Assembly (NCBI GenBank): GCA_013397455.1
Contig: VYZB01000118.1
Coordinates: 733,260-797,259, forward strand
Direction: 5' to 3'
Source of the DNA: Crotophaga sulcirostris
Taxonomy: Eukaryota > Chordata > Aves > Cuculiformes > Crotophagidae
Length of the DNA stretch: 64,000 nt
Positions 12,376-24,348 of the stretch are shown here, piece by piece. Below the pieces are notes generated by a model. That model saw only the letters and a list, made by a program, of their open reading frames with translations. It was not told the origin of the DNA and searched no databases. The stretch's first letter is position 1; the number at the start of each line of letters is the position of its first letter. The translations under genes and the position numbers were made by a program.

Positions 12376-14092
12376 GTCTCCATTTGTTCAAATAATTGAT
12401 TTAAAAAAAAGTAAAATTAACTCTCTAGTCAAGTGGTTAGGTCGCCCATTTGAAAGGCAGAGATGGCAAACAGTTGTCTCTGTTCCCTAGTGAAGGCTGT
12501 GATCAGTAGACAATGTTCTTACTAGCAGACAGACAAGGAATATTTATCTTTTTCCTTTTTTTGATGTAATGACATCAAGAGAAGTTAAAAGTCTTTTCTT
12601 TCTTACCCACTCTTTTTTGAATAGGTCAAAAGAATGCACTGTGTGGGTAGGAGTGCCTTAAGCAGATGAAGATACTGAACTAGAATCTCCCCATCCTTGT
12701 ACAAAGTGTAAAGGTGAAAGAGTAGAGGAAGCAGTCTTTTAACATAAAGGAGAACCTTTTTCATCCTTTCATAGAAATGTTCAAGAAAAAGTTGAAGACA
12801 GCATATCTCAAGCAACATCAAGGCCACTTTCCAAGTAAACTGGGCGGTTTTTTGCCTGGAACATGTGGCATTTAAAATCAATCCATTTCTTCCCTGTTGT
12901 GTCCTTCAGTAAATCCACATGTAGCCATGACTCTCATTTTCGAGTAACTGATTTGCCCACAGCATTAAAATGGAGTGCACGATGTCTGTTACACGCTCTG
13001 AGCTGCAGTCTTGAAACATAAATGTTGGAAAACACACTGCAACTACTAAATTCCCTCATGAATGTGGTATTAGAAGACAAAAATATTTGTCAGAATGCTT
13101 GTATTCCATTCTGAATCCAATCAAGCGGCATGCATACGCTAACTTTGGAGTGAGAAGCAGAACTGAGATCCCCATTATCCAAAACTAGTGATCTAGCCAA
13201 AATAGTTTCCCACAGGATTTATTTTGTTCTCCTGTTTTTTCAAACCTCATTTTGAAAACCTGAAGAGAAAGAAAACCAAACTCTTTCAGGAGGAATATAT
13301 TTATAACATGTTTTGAGCATCAAGACTGTCAGTTCTGATAATTAATAGTTTCTTATGGTCTCCCAGAATGGATTTGGTTCACTCATCCTTGATACACACC
13401 TACACATAAAGTACCCTTACAAAATATACCCTTTATCTTATCTATAATAAAATCACTGCTATTACAAATAGTTACATTGAAACTGTTTTAAGGAATAAAT
13501 AAGTTTATGATAATTTATCAAACACTTTTTAAACCATACTTCCACCAGAACCAAATTAATTTTATTGGTGGATTTTTTTTACGCTGCTTTTTTTTTCCTA
13601 GCTAAGTCTAGCTATCATTAGTCACTGAAAATTGTCTCTCTCTGCCTGGAAAATGTTTTATGCTCCAGCCATAGTTCTTTTTCCTTGCTAAAGAAAATTC
13701 TTCAGCTAATGAAATCTCAGTAACCTAATAATCAGAAACCCATTCAGGACCATCCATGATCATGATTCCTCTTAAAAATTCCTTTAACTTAGGGACAGAA
13801 GGCAAATTATTATTCTCCTTTTTCTTTTTAATGCAGAAATGTATCTTCAAAAGTAAAGAATAACTAAGAAGTATGAAAAATGTGTGTTCATGCAATTTTA
13901 CTAACAGTTGAGTTGTCATAAATAGATTGTAATAATTTATTTTAATACATACTTCTAGCTCACAAGCAGATGTAAATTAACAAGCTACAAAACATGATAA
14001 AATCAAAGATAGCAATCTGAAAAACTTTTACAGTTACATTACTGTTTATTTCCAGCGGCTGGTCCAGTTAATCCGTTAATGCCTGGTCATTC

Positions 14093-14135
14093 AAATTTAA
14101 GAGAAAATGCTGTATCAACAGCATTTTGTTAATTT
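14093..14135. repeat. Hairpin: 10-bp perfect stem, 4-nt loop, extended arms
   Basis: AAAATGCTGT (14104-14113) is followed by ATCA and then the exact complement ACAGCATTTT (14118-14127). After a small asymmetric internal loop the pairing resumes, AAATT at 14093 with AATTT at 14131. The whole fold is about 43 nt, shorter than a typical animal pre-miRNA, and no longer stem is obvious beyond it. Confidence 0.7.
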
Positions 14136-15206
14136 CAAAGGATAACATAATTTATTTTGCTAATGTGAAGCCATAAAATGGCTAAACATGAAAGTCATAT
14201 AAACAAAATTGTTCAAATTATGTTCTTGCCTTTCATTGTGCCATTTTCTTGTGACTTAGAAGTTATCTAGCACAGGTTGGACTTTTTCAACAGTTAAACC
14301 TTCATAGAACTTGAGAGAGGCCACAACAAATTCATATTTTGTTTCTCTTTGCTGAAGAGCTCTGCCAGAAGGCCATAACACAGAAAATAGTGACAAAGCT
14401 GATGAAGAAGTTGCACAAGGTGATACACTGTACAATGGGAAAGTCCAGAAAAAAATCACATCATTCAGTGTTTTATTTACAGATATTTTTTTTCCCTTAT
14501 GTTCATTCTCTATGTTCACTTTCTAGAAATTTGACTTTACCACTATTATTTCTCTAATATTTTATCAAAAAACAATGAATATTTAGCAAGTCAAATCAAG
14601 TAATATCTTTTTTCAGGCATGAATAAATATCAAGAAGGAGGTTCAAATGTCCAGTATTTTGACTCTTTCTGTTACTATTAATACTCGGGACTGTAATTTT
14701 AATTGGAAATCAAAGAACAAGAAGAATGGAATCCCACGCTGTCAAGAGTTTCTACAATAATTGTCTTGTAAATATTTTATAGGTAGCCTTTATTGTAATG
14801 GTTTACAGAACAGTTTACAAGAAGCTTTATGGGTCAGATTTAGAACCCATCTAGGCAAAGACTGGTAAAATGAGTGTTAAAAAATGTGATTACATTTGCC
14901 TTGAAACTGCATCTACTCACATCACTAATTAACCATTTATGAGGAAAGGTAAGGAAGGGGAAGGGAAATGAAAAAGCTTGGGGAAGATAGAGGTGGATTT
15001 TCTTCCCACAGTTGTGAACTGAATCCTAATTTTACAAAGTTAGTAGAAAAACCTGGGTTAGCTTCTGTCGCTGCCTGACATGACACTGTGTAATAGCAAG
15101 TCCAGTTACAATGGCCATATGGCTGCAATAACTGGGAATCATAGTGTAGGGCTCTACCAAGCTGCACTATTTCTAGATTTCAGCCTAACTCGGTAAGAGC
15201 TAGTTC

Positions 15207-15224
15207 AGCTGGGTTCACCCAGCT
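15207..15224. repeat. Perfect 8-bp inverted repeat, 2-nt spacer
   Basis: AGCTGGGT, then TC, then ACCCAGCT, its exact reverse complement. It sits in a locally GC-richer patch. No function can be assigned. Confidence 0.6.
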
Positions 15225-18200
15225 CTGTTCCAGCCTGGGTTCTCTGATCGACAGTTCTCAGAAGTTAAGATAATTAACTGAGGACAAGGTTTGTGCTAGT
15301 GCAGGTGTATGACAAGTCATCAAATATTACTTCTGAGCAAATCAGTTTGCACTTTATCCTCTCACTTGGGGAGTCAAAGAGGAAGTATGTCCTTAAAAGA
15401 AAAGCTGAAGAAGACATAGTAAATATAGGATGAATGGAATAAATTATCCAGAGTAATTTATTATTATCCAGGATTAGCATTATTTCCTAGTCCTAACAGC
15501 ACAACATCTACCATCGCAGGAATGAATTCAAACTGCCCTACAACAGATGCTCACAAGCATTTCTTCATGTGATGGAGGCATCTGAGTGACAACTCTAGAT
15601 GGCCAGTTTCTTGCCTAAGTGCCTTCTCAGGACTTTCCATACATTTAAATCTTTTCAGTTTAAAGTATTTCAAAGTTTTGTTGCCATATTGGTTAACTAT
15701 TGCCCTTTATACCAGCAAGGACAAAAGAAAACAAGACTTTACCACATGAATTCTGCTGAGTCAGACACTTTAACATGGAAATTTAGAGCCAGATATTTGT
15801 TTGGCAAAGCAGAAGGAGAAACCTGGGCAAGAGTCACCTTGGCATATATTTAGCTGCATGCTTGTTTTCTAATTGCTTTAATTGCATGAATGTTTGGAAA
15901 GGTGGGAGCAACAGCCTATTTGCTTATGTGTTTTGGAGAGTTGTTTGCTGTGTTGAAAATACAAATGTAGTAACAGTAGAGATACGTAGAGATTACTACA
16001 GGAGTCATTCAGAATAGTTAAATAACGAAGGACCTCTGGATAAAACCAAAGATGAAGCTAGGAAGAATACTGAGAGAGAACAGCAAACACAAAACCGGCT
16101 AAAACTGTTCTAATTAATATGAAAGAAGCAGCAAACAGGGCAGCTCTTGTGTGTACAGGAATAAGTATGGAGCAGAAAGAAGTCAGCTTGGGTGATAAGG
16201 AAGAACACTCTCACTTAGCCCATGTCAGAGCTGCTCACCTTCAGCACTAGACTGGCAAAGAAAGTGTAGTTCAATATCATGTCTGCAAAGGCAAGGTCTA
16301 TTTGTATGTCTCCTGTTGTGTTTCCCCACTGCTGCTGTGCTTCATTCAAACATTCAGAGCTTATGCAGACTGGGTAAAAATCCTACTGCAGAAAACATCA
16401 TTATTATGTACCATGGGACGCTGGAAATCCATGTACCAATCTACTTAAAACATAGTTGTTAAATTCAGCTTTTAGAAAAACCTTCAATACTTCCTACCCC
16501 ATACCAGTTTTGCAAAAGTAGATATATTGCTGCTGATTTTTCTTGATAATGTGCTATTTCTTCTTTTCTTGACAAGCATAAAAAATAGGATCATTCAGTA
16601 TTCTATATAAGAAAAATGAGTTTTAAAAAGAAAAAGATTCCTTTTTTCAAGTTTATTTTCCAGTGACAGAAACACAGGCTTTTCTGACAAGTATAGTTTA
16701 CTGGTAAACTTATTAGTATACAAGGCAATTTTTACATTGAGTTTGATAAGCTGGCACAGGTTTGTACAGAATTTATGAGATATTTCATCTGTGCCAAGGC
16801 ATCTTTTTGGTGAAGATATATATTAAGTGGTCATACACGGCCCAGTAGCTAATAAGGTACAAAGACACCTTCACTCCCATTGACTTCGCTGACATAAACA
16901 AGGACAAATACACTTCTCTCTGGAAGAGAATGAGGTCATTACAACAACCCATTTATAAATAATTTAAACAAATAGTTTTTTGAATGGTTATGGGAGGAGA
17001 AGAAAATGAATGCTCATTTATGAGCAACCGAACTATACCTGCAACCTATGCAAATGCAAGTCCTTTGACGCAAACAGATCTGTGCCTTCTTGTCTTTTAT
17101 TGAGTTTGGCAATTTCACCACCTATGCAAAAAATTGAAAATACATGAAAATCATGTAGTGCTTCTGTAGAGTGTTTGGCAGTTAAACTCATAGAGCTTTC
17201 AATCTGAAATATATTTTTCAATTTTGTAAAAAATTCCTAAACTGATTTTGGATTTCAGACTACTAAAGGAAAGGAACGAATTAAGAGTAGAACTACCAAT
17301 TCCAGGCATGGCAGGAATGTAGTATTTATGACTTTTCTAACAGACATGTTATACACTGAGTCCTGTTACCATACTCTTTTATTTAGAGCAAAGCTAATTT
17401 ATAGCAAGACCCACAGCTATCTTATCAAGTCAATAGAGTAGGCCTGTTCTTTTGCTGAAACAACCTCATTACTTTAAAAGGGCACCACAGCTGCAAGAAA
17501 TAAACTGCCCCAGCTGCAATATAAACACGAATAACAAAGTATAATTATTAATAATCAATAGTCTGTTTTGCAGTAGGCATCCCACACTATTTTTGACCAG
17601 AAATTCTACACTGTAGTGCCAATCTGTAGGAAAAATAGCAGTGAAGTTCTGACAAAGCAGTATTATCTGATGAAAAATACCATGTTGAAGTTCTCTTTCT
17701 GCTCTGGTCCTGGCAACAGGTAAAATCTAAACGAAGACATTTAAATACTTTGACAGGAATCATGTATCAAGAAGATGTTCACATAAGTATTTAACATCTT
17801 TGGTTTTAGTTCTATTAGCTGATCCTTTTAGATAGAACTGAACAGGGAAGACAATCCGAACAAAGAAATGTGTTTTCTTTTCTCAAAAACATCATTCCTT
17901 ATTGGTGTTGAAAAGTGAAAGCTTTCTTTTTCTTTTTTTTTCCTCATTTTTATTTTTCTTGCGAATTATCTTGTGATTTGCCACTCAGCAGCATGGAAGT
18001 AAAGCCTCCCACATGTTATTTAAAACATTATTTGGCAGTAAGAAGGTCAGTGGACAGTGAATGTCAGTGCGTATTTTGGATGCAATCACAAAATATACCG
18101 AGTGTTCTGGCTGGATCTGATCTCACTAATGTGTGTGTATGTAAAGCCACACAGAATAGCAACCATGTTTGCTCTGCATGGGGGATTCAAGGCAGGATTC

Positions 18201-19545
18201 TCATTTCTTTTCATGAGCAATATTTTAAATCTCCTGCATCTATTATAACCAGTCAGCCCCTATTCTGAAAGCAGAAACGTAAACGCAATATTTTTTTAAA
18301 GTTATTTTAAAGTTTGTTAGTAGCACTTTGATCCTGTCATAGATTTTATTTCATCTCCGTATTGCAGTGATATAGCAAGGTACTTGATCTAACAATGTAA
18401 AACCAGGATAAATAATTTTAATCACAGTTTATTCAGCCATTCTTAGGAACACTGATTTACTGGGAACACACTTTATGCTTAATTGTAAGTTCCGATCTCT
18501 ACACTTTGAGTAAGAGAATATTGTCTTTTGGAGTTTACACTGGACAAATAAATGTTATCACAAATATGGAGCTACATCTGTGAGGTGTTATGCACTTTTT
18601 TGTTCCATTGTTAATGCCCTGTAAAAACAAACCCTTCATGTACAACAATTAAGGGAAACAAACGTGACTTCTTGTGGTTCTGGTAGGTCTGCTCAACTAG
18701 CTGTCACCTCCCACAGATTGCTGTGCCATTGGAGAACTGCAGGAGCTGGCAGGAAGCTGAGGTCTCTGAAATCCTAAAGCTGTTTCCCTCAAGCTGAAAA
18801 GACAGACGCTTCTGTTTAGAAAGCAATTTAGAGGTGATGTTACACAACCGTTAATTAAAATACCCTTCAGACATGTTAAGGAACAGAAACTGACCTGTTC
18901 ATCATCTAGCAATTACCTTCCTCCTACTTGTAAACTAAGAATCAAGTTGTCAGCTGAATGTCAAAAGATTATCTTCAGTCTCTTTCATCTTTTAATCCTG
19001 TTCTGAACGATGCCTATTGCCTCACTGAACACTAATTCCTATCTCTCTTCTAGAGGCTATTAATCTGTCTCCGTATTACTTTGCTCCACCCAGGCCATAG
19101 CCTGATATACAACTTCCTTCTCAGAAATGTCAAATAGATTATAAAGTTACGTTTAAAGAGTGATAGTTTCTTGCTGTTCAGTAATGTCTAGATTCAGAAT
19201 AAAATGTCAAGCTTACATGCAGAAAAATACATACTTTCTGGTTCTCTGAAGTTACCAAACTCCAGAAAACCAACACATACTCTATAAAAGAAACGCTTGC
19301 CCTCTGTTGAAATAATTAAAGACTGTGCCACTTAGGGTTCCTTCTTGTCAGTGATATCTTGATTCCGATGCAACAAGAGAATTTGGACAGTGGTTGGCAT
19401 GAGTTCTTATTACTTATTTTTGCGTTTGTGTCTTTTAATCCATTCTGAACTGTAGAGAAAAAAAGGAAGAAGCTGGTGGGCAGGTTAGAAAACATGTGCT
19501 TCATTTCATATATGATTAGTTTCCTATTAGTACATGATTTTTGTA

Positions 19546-20388
19546 GAATCATAGAGCTCTAGAATCATAGAATGACCTGAGCTGGAAGGGACCCACAGGG
19601 ATCAACCAGTCCAACTGCTGTCTCTGCATAGGATAACCCCAATATTCAGACCATGTGTCTGAGGGTGTTAATGCTTCTTGAATACTGTTAGGCTTGGCAC
19701 CATGACTACTTCCCTGGGGATCCTGTCCCAGTGCTCTACAACGCTCTGTGTGAAGAACACTTTCCTAATATTTAACCTAAACCTCCCCTGGCACATCTTC
19801 CGGCCATTCCCTCCAGTCCTATCATTGATTAAGAGAGAAAAGAGATCAGCTCCTGCTCCTTCTCCCCCCCTTGTGAGGGAGCAGTAAACTGTGATGAGGT
19901 CTCCCCTCAGTCTCCTCTTATCCAGGCTGAACAGACCAAGTGCCTTCAACCGCTCCTCGTACAACTTCCCCTCTAGACCTTTCACCAGCTTTATGGCCCT
20001 CCTTTGGACATTCTCCAGAAGCTTGATGTCCTTCCTATACTGTGGTGCCTAAAACTACACAGAGTGCTCGAGGTGGGACCGCACCAGTACAGAGCAGAGT
20101 GGGGCAATCACCTCCCTCAGCTGACTGGCAGTGCTGTGCTTGATGCACCCCAGGGCACGGTTGGCCCTCTTGGCTGCCAGGGCACACTGTTGGCTCATGT
20201 TCAACTTGCCATCGACAGAACCTCCAGATCCCTTTCCACAAGGCTGCTGTCCAGCCTCCCACTCCCCAGTCTGTATGTGTATCCAGGGTTGCTGTGTCCC
20301 AGGCGCAAAGTCTACACTTAGCCTTGTTAGACTTCATGTGATTTGTGATTGCCCAGCTCTCCAATTTGTCTAGATACTTTTGCAATGT
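19546..20388 (-). mobile_element. CR1 LINE, 5'-truncated, best-preserved copy here
   Basis: The plus strand starts with the CR1 3' tail microsatellite in reverse complement (AGAATCATAGA repeated at 19546-19575) and then GAGCTGGAAGGGACC. It continues through the 3' UTR into the ORF2 C-terminus. On the minus strand two frames carry recognisable CR1 protein: LDKLESWAITNHMK with NKAKCR (plus about 20310-20390) and, in another frame, [19 protein letters not shown] followed by [11 protein letters not shown] (plus about 19880-19985), then [15 protein letters not shown]. The reading frame must change at least twice between these segments, so the copy cannot make protein. This is the C-terminal region after the catalytic domain, the part retained in most 5'-truncated CR1 copies. 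The GC content is clearly above that of the flanks. Confidence 0.96.
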
Positions 20389-22880
20389 GCATTTAGGGGT
20401 TTTAGTAACCACTGTTTTCTTAAGAGCCATCAGTTTTTCCTTAAGTTTTTCCTTAGTTTTAAAGTGCACCTGCTGGCATCATATAAAATGTTTTCCGCAA
20501 GGAGATCTAGCAAGGCCAGAAAGCTATGCTCCTACTATTTTTGCTCATAAAATATTCAGATTCAATAAAAAGACAACAGTGACCAAGGTGGAAAGGAGGA
20601 TCTCTGTGTTACTACAGCTCAAGGGTAATGATAATTGTCACACATTAAGTTACATAGCATAGCACAAGGATATTTCATTTAAAAATATTGACGTTCCTAC
20701 AGCAGTCTTTGTGAGATTTGGTTTCACTTCTGTTTTGTTTTATTTTCTTTTACTGAAATGTCAACATCTGGTCTAAAAAGCTCACACCAATATGTCAGAG
20801 AAGATTTATAAAATTGCAGTGATTAGAAAGGAAAAGTGTTTTACAATAAACTGACACAACTGTCTAGTGTCAATATTTACTTACAGGCAGCTTTTGACGT
20901 CTTATAGAAAAATAGATTATTCTTCTTCCCCTGCCTTCTTTTTGACTGAGATCAATATTGGAAAAATAAAAAGGAGAGAAACTGCATTTGGCTCTTCTCT
21001 TTCAAGACATTCTTGCACTGATTCTAAGTAGCGGTAAAGGAAAATTATGACCTTTTACTATTTGTTTCAGTATTGAACTATCTATGTTTCATCTGTTCTT
21101 TCTCTGGTCACTTTTTAGCTGTCTATGAGGCATTGTCCCCATAGCTGCACTTGATTGCTATGTGTATACAGCTGTGTTTGTTTAAACATGTTGGCATGCA
21201 CTACATATCTGTAGAAATTAGATTTTGTCTTTAAATTAACCAGAAAAATGTTCCACCCCTCATTCTATAATCTATGTTTTCAATGGATATAGTAATTTAT
21301 TTTGGCACAAGTATAGAATCTTCCTTCAACATAAACTGCATGAGCAATTGCACTACTTTAGATTTTAGGAAACATACCAGGTTAAAATAAAAACAGACTG
21401 GGTGATGTTAATAACATTCCTTGGAAGAGCATATGTAAATATTCTGCTTTTGAAAGATGGGTTTGGGATTTTTTTACTTTCTCAGAATGGGATATTTTCT
21501 CAAGTGAAAAAAACACATATGTTATTGAGTATCTGATTTTAAAGAATTGTATATATTGGATGCTTAAGATGTCCTAGATTAACTTAAAATCTACAGTGAT
21601 CTCTCTTCAAGGTGTCCCTACTGGGGAGCTCCCAGATGGAGTTTTCAGAAATGGAATGAACAGATTGCTTGAAAAGCAGGATTGCTGTTTATTCACCTTC
21701 CAGTTAGACCTTCAAGAGAAAATGTTATTAAAAAAGAAAGAAATTTAGGGAAAGTGTTCAATAACTTCAATAGAAATTATAAAAATACATTTACTTGGAA
21801 TAAATGTATATAAGATTTGCTAAAGATCACAGTATGGTTTTGAACTTGTCATAATTTTGTGCACCCCATTGTAAGCCTTTCAAACTTCCCTAAATTCCCT
21901 TGGAACTCCAAAATATCCCTCTCTGAGGGACTATGTACGTTGTCTCCTTTTTTTCATAAAAAATTGTAGTAAGGTCATCTTGGGAATTTTTAGATCTCTT
22001 ATTCAGCAGAGGAAGTTGACCAATTGGTTAAAGACAAGAGAACAAACAGAGCAACAAACTGACAGGCACACAGACAAACTGTATGATTGCACTTTTTTTC
22101 TTTCTGCATGAAATTAGGTAAAGGATGCAGCTTGTTTACCAAAAATACGATAAAGGTACTCAGAAGATGAAACTGTGCTAGCAGGCTTTTAATTCTGGAA
22201 ACGTTGGAGAGGAATTTATATGTGAACTTATGAAGAAAAGTGTAGGTAGCACATGGAGAAGAAAAAGCAGAAAAAAAATGTTCACAATTTATTGTAGTGA
22301 CTGTATTTTTAAGGTTCCTAGGCACAGATCCCATTTTAAAGGATTAAAATTATTGGCTTACTTGAGAACATCCAATTTAGCCTAAGGAAAAATGAGTCAT
22401 ACATTACTGCTTTTCCAGGAATGACTTTGAGGAATATTAATGTAATAAGAGACAGGAGAGGACAGAGTAGACATCATTCAATATCTTTAAGTTTTGAACT
22501 TACTGGAAAGATCAGGTAGTTAGTATAAGAAAATCTGAGCAACCTTAATGCACTGAGTATTGTTGCTGCAGTAAAAAAGGTGAGGAGAACATTGGATTGT
22601 ATTGCTAGAGGGCATAAAGTATAAATCAAAGTAGTTGATATTGTATCCATGTAAGCTATAAATTGAACATTACTTAGAATGGTGTATATAGTTCTCTTGC
22701 TGTATTTTAGCAAGGTTATAACTCTGCCTGACGAGAGACTGTATATCGTATTAAAATCATGTGCTAAAGATTTTTGTAATAATTAGAACTGCAGAAATAA
22801 ACTTTACCTGGCTTCTTTAATTAAAAAAATATTGTTTTATAGACTATACAAATGAGCTTTTGGCAGCCACAGTGAAACCT

Positions 22881-22901
22881 ACTGCAAGTTAAACTTGCAG
22901 T
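22881..22901. repeat. 21-bp near-perfect palindrome
   Basis: ACTGCAAGTT, one A, then AACTTGCAGT: two exact 10-bp arms around a single spacer base. This can extrude as a cruciform or be a dimer-type protein site. It lies in sequence with no recognised repeat. Confidence 0.75.
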
Positions 22902-23339
22902 TCTGTTAAATATGAGGACTCCAAGTCTACTATTTACCAGATTATATTAAAAGACAGAATTCAGACTCTCAGCAGTCTTCAGTTTTATGACTCGGGTCTT
23001 CCAGAAGGTAGCCCTGCTCAATAAAAAACAGCAAAATATTCCAGGCAGTGACTGTGATCATAGGTCCAAAACAACACCCAAAACTAGTGGATAGTATAGA
23101 TCTCTGCCAAGATTCCTCTCAGGGTATCTCTGGATAGGATACAATTGTTGGAGTGGGCTATTCTGAATAATTTTACAATATTTGCACCTATCCTTCCTAG
23201 GGAAATGGAATAAGATGAGATTGTTATATATTAAAGGTGAAAACCAGTGTTAGCCTTGCTTTGTACTTGGAATGAAAGTCTTAAAACAGGCAATACTGCA
23301 TTCACTGTTTTTTTCTGAGAGAATACTTCAATATATGAG

Positions 23340-23371
23340 AAAAAAAGAAGGGGAGGAGGGGAAAGAAAGAA
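23340..23371 (+). repeat. Purine-rich tract
   Basis: An almost uninterrupted run of A and G containing GGGGAGGAGGGGAAAG. It is a simple-sequence tract with no assigned function. Confidence 0.6.
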
Positions 23372-23622
23372 CTGGCTTTTTTACTCTCCCTTGTCAGTGA
23401 AGGTCTAACTGTTTTGATGTCTTCTGTTTATTATGATTTTGCCCTGGGCATTTGAAACTGAAATTCACCAATATTATCTTGTTTTGTGAAATAATTTTTT
23501 TTTCATTCCCCCATCCATCAAGTAAAGCACACAGAACTGGATTAATTTAGATTAAGGGAATCAACAAGGAAAAGAAAAGACAAAGAGAAAACTTCAATGA
23601 GACAATGCTCTGAGTGCCTTTT

Positions 23623-24174
23623 CTATAGAAGTGATAGCGATTTCTCCAAGCAAACTAGCCTGGGAACTCTAACTGGAACGGAAGCTCTGAAATTTAAAGG
23701 TGCAATAGATAAGAAAATTAGTGCCTTTTTCAACACGAACTGTAAATTTGCACATATAATTTTATTCTTGTTGGCTTGAGCAAACTGCTCTCCATTATTC
23801 ACCTTTATATTTTCCTTTTCTACTGAAAATAATTCAACTGTACAGGTAGTAGAAGAACTACATATATTTGTAGAATTTGTAAGGAAATATAGAAAAATTG
23901 ATGGTAGCTTATGTTGCATCCCAGCAACACTGAGAATGATCTTCTTTCTTCTAAAAATATGTCTCTGCTGTAATCTACTTGTTGTTAACAGTTTAACATA
24001 TGACTTTCTAATTGTGAATCTTCTACTTTTAAGTACAAGGTCATTCTGAAGTATCTCATGTCTTCCTTTAGTCTTGGTACAACAGGGAAAATAGCTGGGT
24101 TTGCGTGTCATTTGAGCCACATATAAATTTCTAACTGATATGAAAGAAAGTGATAAAGTTAACTTTAGAATCAT
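23623..24174 (-). other. 183-codon open frame, unrecognised; probably not a gene
   Basis: This is the longest open frame in the window outside GC-rich repeats. The conceptual product starts MILKLTLSLSFISV and is rich in S, T, K, L and I, with basic stretches near residues 47-76 (KSRRFTIRKS, RRKK). I see no signal peptide followed by a coherent domain, no catalytic motif, no zinc-binding pattern, no repeat and no match to a transposon protein I know. There is no obvious promoter, CpG island or polyadenylation signal around it, and no splice-bounded neighbouring exon. Given a stop frequency of roughly 6-7 per 100 codons in DNA of this composition, a frame this long is expected far less than once per window by my rough estimate, which is the only reason to list it. 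Confidence 0.15.
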
Positions 24175-24304
24175 ATGATAAACAGATAAGCATTCACTGT
24201 AGAGTTATTTTTTTTTCCTTTTCTGTGGGTTCTTTCACCAGAATAGAGTTCTATTAAGCTCCTATATGGGTATTGCTAGTCTCAACTGACATAAAATCTA
24301 TACT

Positions 24305-24348
24305 CATAGGAACTTGACAAGTACTATATCAAAAGACAAGTTCCTATG
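24305..24348. repeat. Perfect 12-bp inverted repeat, 20-bp spacer
   Basis: CATAGGAACTTG at 24305-24316 is matched by its exact reverse complement CAAGTTCCTATG at 24337-24348, separated by 20 bases. The arms do not extend further. No flanking duplication marks it as a transposon end. Confidence 0.75.

Larger units (their letters stand above)
12376..19545. other. Unique AT-rich noncoding DNA
   Basis: No gene is recognisable over about 7 kb. Two hairpins, at 14093-14135 and 15207-15224, are listed separately. Two CAGCTG E-box motifs lie near 17490 and 17513, but such hexamers are common by chance. Open frames up to 117 codons (17915-18268) start in poly-T tracts and show no motif I know. Confidence 0.65.

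Noticed and set aside
12421..12480. tRNA-like impression around TCAAGTGGTTAGGTCG
   Set aside because: It resembles a D-arm, but no acceptor stem, anticodon arm or GGTTCGAATCC-type T-arm follows at the right spacing.
17485..17520. Paired CAGCTG E-boxes
   Set aside because: Hexamers occur often by chance in 64 kb and there is no other promoter or enhancer signal beside them.
20035..20310. Plus- and minus-strand open frames over the CR1 copy
   Set aside because: The minus frame is CR1 only up to the NKAKCR codons and then runs out of frame. The plus frames are antisense shadows.
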